Positions 61,088 through 64,000 of a stretch of DNA of 64,000 bases are shown here, piece after piece. A model generated the notes under the pieces. It saw only the letters and a list, made by a program, of their open reading frames with translations. It searched no databases and was not told the origin of the DNA. The stretch is from the NCBI RefSeq assembly GCF_030817275.1, contig NZ_JAUSZD010000002.1:8158501-8222500 (forward strand), written 5' to 3'. Origin of the DNA: Paenibacillus sp. V4I7 (lineage in GTDB: Bacteria > Bacillota > Bacilli > Paenibacillales > NBRC-103111). The position numbers were made by a program, and so were the translations under genes. Each line of letters starts with the position of its first letter. Position 1 is the stretch's first letter.

Positions 61088-62911
61088 ATGACAGGAATAA
61101 TTCGAAGGTACCTACTTGCCGTTAGAGAATACATTACTTTCAAAGACATTAAGAAAACCTACACCTTACTGACTCCATATATGCTGCAGCACTGGAAGGC
61201 GTATGCAATTCTCTTTTTCTTGTTATTCGTTGATATCACCCTAACGTTGGCCTATTCGTGGTTCTTTGGAAACCTAACGGACGCTGCTATTCAAAGTAAC
61301 TTCGCACGTATGAAATGGTTAATTCCCGTTGGAGTTAGCTTTGTTATTCTTAGTATTTCTTCGACTTATCTGAGTACTGTTTTTGAAACCATTGCAACAA
61401 ATGCTGTGAAGAGGGATTTTTCCATACACTTATTTAAACATATATTGCTTTTATCTGGAAAGGATATTTCCAATCACCATTCTGGTGAGTTAATGTCTCA
61501 CTTCTCCAATGATATTCATAGCATTAACGGTGTTATCGGCAGAAGCCTAATTGATCTTATAAGACTCCCCTTTATCTATCTAGCTGTTTTGGTTTATTTG
61601 ATGCAAATTAGCTGGAAATTAGCGCTTATATGCGTACTAGTCGCTCCGATTGCTATGCTATTTAGTGTTATCTTTGGTTTATTACTCCGTAACAATGGCA
61701 GACTGGTTCATAACCTGATAGGACATATTAGTTCCCTTCTAAATGAAACATTTCATGGGTTGCAAGTCATTCGATCTTTTACCATGGAGAAATCAATATT
61801 TGCAAAATATGTTAGTAAAAATCAAGAACTCTATACCCTAGAGTTAAGGAATGCAAAACTGCGTGGATGGTTTTATGTAGGGGGTCACGCTGTTTCTACG
61901 ATAACTTTTCTTGTAAGCCTCTGCATGGGTTCGTATTACGTCTCATTAGGTTTAATATCAGTAGGTTCCTTGCTAATTTTTGTTAATCTGGTTAACCATT
62001 TGGTTTATCCAATGACAGAGCTCGCTGGGCAATGGGCAGGCTTTCAAAGATCTGCTTCAGCTATGGAAAGAATACTCAAAATCTTGGAGCAGCCAACAGA
62101 ATCAACTGATTTACCGTTAGCCGTCCAGTCTAGGCCATTGGTGAAGTCTATTCAGTTTCAGGACATAACGTTTAGCTATGATGGACTTACCAACATTTTT
62201 GATCATTTAAATTTGCAGATTCCGGCCGGAAAGGTCGTTGCCATAGTCGGTTTGAGCGGGGCAGGGAAAACGACATTATTTAATCTGCTCTTAGCATTTT
62301 ACAAACCGCAATTAGGTAAGATCTTCATTGATGATCGTTCTAGTGAAGCATTCTCGCCTTCCGAATTAAGGAGTTTATTTGCCCATGTTTCTCAAGAAAC
62401 CTTTCTATTTGGCGGTACGATAAGGGAAAACCTGCTATTAGCTCGAGAGGGTATTACGGATGCAGAGATGATGCAGGCTGCAACGATTGCCAACATCCAT
62501 CCTTACATCATATCTCTTCCTCATGGCTATGACACTGAAATTGGGGAGAGAGGGGTAAGGCTGTCCGGTGGACAAAAACAGCGCATGGCTATTGCCCGCG
62601 CAGTGTTAAAAAATGCTCCGATCCTCTTGCTGGATGAGGCTACCTCCGCCTTGGACAATGAGACTGAGCATCAAGTAAAGGAAGCCCTGCATCGATTAAT
62701 GGTTGGCCGAACAACGCTTATCATTGCCCATCGATTATCGACTGTTCAGAACGCTGATTTAATCATTGTCATGGATAAAGGGAAAATCGTCCAAACAGGA
62801 CGTCATAACGATTTATTGCTGGAGAATGGACTGTATAACAGTTTATATCGGAAGGGATTTCAGAAAGGGGGAGAGATCGTTGATCATTACTATGATACAA
62901 GCGTTATATGA
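61088..62911 (+). CDS. ABC transporter, fused permease and ATPase
   Basis: 607 residues. Six membrane helices in the first 330 residues (AILFFLLFVDITLTLAYSWF, LISVGSLLIFVNLVNHLVYP), then the ATPase domain with Walker A GLSGAGKTTLFNLLLAF, Q-loop HVSQETFLFGG, signature VRLSGGQKQRMAIARAV, Walker B ILLLDEATSALDNE and switch His in IIAHRLSTVQNAD. An exporter half-transporter that works as a homodimer. No peptidase C39 domain. Likely exports the peptide, with the lipoprotein adaptor encoded at 56250. ATG 61088 follows TGTGGAG. Confidence 0.92.
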   Translation: MTGIIRRYLLAVREYITFKDIKKTYTLLTPYMLQHWKAYAILFFLLFVDITLTLAYSWFFGNLTDAAIQSNFARMKWLIPVGVSFVILSISSTYLSTVFETIATNAVKRDFSIHLFKHILLLSGKDISNHHSGELMSHFSNDIHSINGVIGRSLIDLIRLPFIYLAVLVYLMQISWKLALICVLVAPIAMLFSVIFGLLLRNNGRLVHNLIGHISSLLNETFHGLQVIRSFTMEKSIFAKYVSKNQELYTLELRNAKLRGWFYVGGHAVSTITFLVSLCMGSYYVSLGLISVGSLLIFVNLVNHLVYPMTELAGQWAGFQRSASAMERILKILEQPTESTDLPLAVQSRPLVKSIQFQDITFSYDGLTNIFDHLNLQIPAGKVVAIVGLSGAGKTTLFNLLLAFYKPQLGKIFIDDRSSEAFSPSELRSLFAHVSQETFLFGGTIRENLLLAREGITDAEMMQAATIANIHPYIISLPHGYDTEIGERGVRLSGGQKQRMAIARAVLKNAPILLLDEATSALDNETEHQVKEALHRLMVGRTTLIIAHRLSTVQNADLIIVMDKGKIVQTGRHNDLLLENGLYNSLYRKGFQKGGEIVDHYYDTSVI

Positions 62912-63920
62912 TCCACGAATTTCTATGCCCCAGGAGATGGAGTTCTATGAAAAAGCACTTGAGGATATTGAATTTTTTGATATATCCCCGCAGATTTATT
63001 GGTTATTAAATCAGCGGGGACAATTGGTGCAAATGCCGTCGTTTTTTCAGGAAAGGTTAAAACAAAAATATAATGGTGCCTTATATCAAAATATGTTTAT
63101 CCGAAGTCAAACGAAAATAATATTAGAAAAACTTGAAGACGCTGGGATTCAGACTATCCCCCTTAAAGGTACAATATTTGCTGAAAAGTATTTTGGACAC
63201 TTAGGAGCTAGATGTACGTCCGATATAGATCTTTTAGTGCATCCTTTTGAACTGGAAAGAGCCGTAAGTTGTGTGAAATCACTGGGGTATATAGAGCAGG
63301 AACGGATCCCTTCCCATTTCCATTGGAGTTTTAGTAAGGAAATACCTAGCAGCGCTGTTCCTCTGACCATTGAGCTTCACTGGGATTTACTGAAGGAAAA
63401 AACATCGGATTTAAATATTGATGAGTTCTGGGAGCAAGCCACAGCCATGGGATCATACCGGTATATCAAGGAATTATCAGATTACCATACGTTTTATATG
63501 ATTTGTTTGCATGGTTGGAGGCATAATTTATGTTCTCTTAAATATTTTTTGGATATCATCCAGTTGATACATATCCTGCAGGACAATATTGACTACACCC
63601 GTTTACTGAAGGACGCTGCTGCCCACAAAACCCTGAGAAGGACCGTCAGGACATTAGCGATTGTCTACCATCATTTTCCTCATCTAGCAGAAAGTAAAGA
63701 GCTGCCAGGTGAATGGAAGGTTCGTCTATGGTGGGAGTACAGCTCTTTTAGAGTTAATAAGAGGTCTTTTAAGAGTTATGTGAATTGGATTTATTATCAT
63801 ATTTTTGATTTTGACACGGTCAGACATACTTTGACAGCACTATTTGATTTTACCTATAGCGTAACGAATAGGACGTATTCGGGTAAAATTAAAAAGATGC
63901 AAGAGGCAGTTGACAGTTAA
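62880..63920 (+). CDS. Nucleotidyltransferase-family protein of lasso-type clusters
   Basis: 346 residues. The nucleotidyltransferase motif is GHLGARCTSDIDLLVHPFEL, with the paired Asp of a minimal NTase fold, after IPLKGTIFAEKYFG; LTIELHWDLL provides the third acidic region. This is the family often found next to PqqD and HprK-like genes in Bacillota RiPP clusters (PadeN type), function unproven. TTG 62880 has GGGGGAG 6 nt upstream and overlaps the ABC gene; ATG 62892 is the alternative. Confidence 0.8.
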   Translation: MIITMIQALYDPRISMPQEMEFYEKALEDIEFFDISPQIYWLLNQRGQLVQMPSFFQERLKQKYNGALYQNMFIRSQTKIILEKLEDAGIQTIPLKGTIFAEKYFGHLGARCTSDIDLLVHPFELERAVSCVKSLGYIEQERIPSHFHWSFSKEIPSSAVPLTIELHWDLLKEKTSDLNIDEFWEQATAMGSYRYIKELSDYHTFYMICLHGWRHNLCSLKYFLDIIQLIHILQDNIDYTRLLKDAAAHKTLRRTVRTLAIVYHHFPHLAESKELPGEWKVRLWWEYSSFRVNKRSFKSYVNWIYYHIFDFDTVRHTLTALFDFTYSVTNRTYSGKIKKMQEAVDS

Positions 63921-63977
63921 GATATTAGATGATATTCTGAGGTTGTTCTCGATAAAGAACGAAGTCGGAGAATGTAA

Positions 63978-64000
63978 ATGAAGTGTTTACATGAGGATGT
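63978..64000 (+). CDS. Possible start of a further gene, cut by the window edge
   Basis: ATG 63978 has GTCGGAG about 8 nt upstream; only seven codons are seen (MKCLHED). The operon may continue beyond the window, so the missing cyclase or leader protease genes could lie there. Confidence 0.25.

Overview
The window looks like chromosome of a Paenibacillus-like, endospore-forming member of the Bacillota. The best evidence is the gene order ydcC-like lipoprotein, alr, ndoAI (mazE), ndoA (mazF), tex, cmpA, ydcK (SprT-like) at 26.7-37.1 kb, which matches the alr/ydcI/ydcK neighbourhood of Bacillales and includes the cortex regulator CmpA. Strong Shine-Dalgarno sites, frequent TTG/GTG starts, a collagen-like Gly-X-Y protein and LTA-synthase, KimA and ydaO-riboswitch homologues agree with this. 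No species is assigned.

Layout. 0-1.0 kb: the 5' part of a secreted fibronectin-III repeat protein (minus strand). 1.25-2.63 kb: a decayed IS3-family element. 2.6-26.6 kb: a visibly AT-rich surface-polysaccharide locus. It holds an O-antigen-ligase-like protein with a TPR-like tail, a Wzz-like protein, CDP-3,6-dideoxyhexose genes (RfbF, RfbG, an RmlC-like epimerase, an SDR reductase, RfbH), an acyltransferase, a Wzx-like flippase, three glycosyltransferases, a Wzy-like polymerase broken by a one-base shift, ManC, a WbaP/WcaJ-type initiating transferase, a GDPD-like secreted protein, a second IS3 relic, an LtaS-like sulfatase, GalU and RmlC. 26.7-37.1 kb: the conserved housekeeping/sporulation block, interrupted at 34.0-35.0 kb by two families of non-coding repeats. 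37.1-39.5 kb: four tRNA genes (Asn, Ser, Glu, Leu) and a chemoreceptor. 40.2-51.9 kb: a potassium block with kimA, a ydaO-type c-di-AMP riboswitch with terminator, a 28-residue membrane peptide, kdpFABC, a two-copy KdpD sensor protein, a separate KdpD-like kinase and KdpE. 52.2-54.6 kb: a collagen-like protein, an HD-GYP phosphodiesterase and a stand-alone LuxR-type regulator. 54.7-63.9 kb: one tightly packed operon in which a Wzz-like protein, a BY-kinase-like ATPase, an HlyD-like lipoprotein and an unknown exported protein precede a short Gly/Asn-rich peptide, an HprK-like kinase, a PqqD-like protein, an S24/S26 peptidase-like protein, an ABC exporter and a nucleotidyltransferase.

How the genes work together. 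The first large locus would make activated sugars (CDP-, GDP-, UDP- and probably dTDP-linked), start a lipid-linked repeat unit, flip and polymerise it, and attach it to the envelope. The potassium block is expected to respond to c-di-AMP through the riboswitch and to K+ or turgor through the KdpD/KdpE system. The final operon resembles a lasso-peptide cluster of the paeninodin type in its kinase, PqqD, ABC and nucleotidyltransferase genes. However, its peptide has no acidic residue in the putative core, and no asparagine-synthetase-like cyclase or transglutaminase-like leader peptidase lies in the window. This makes it the best candidate here for an undescribed ribosomal-peptide or surface-peptide system.
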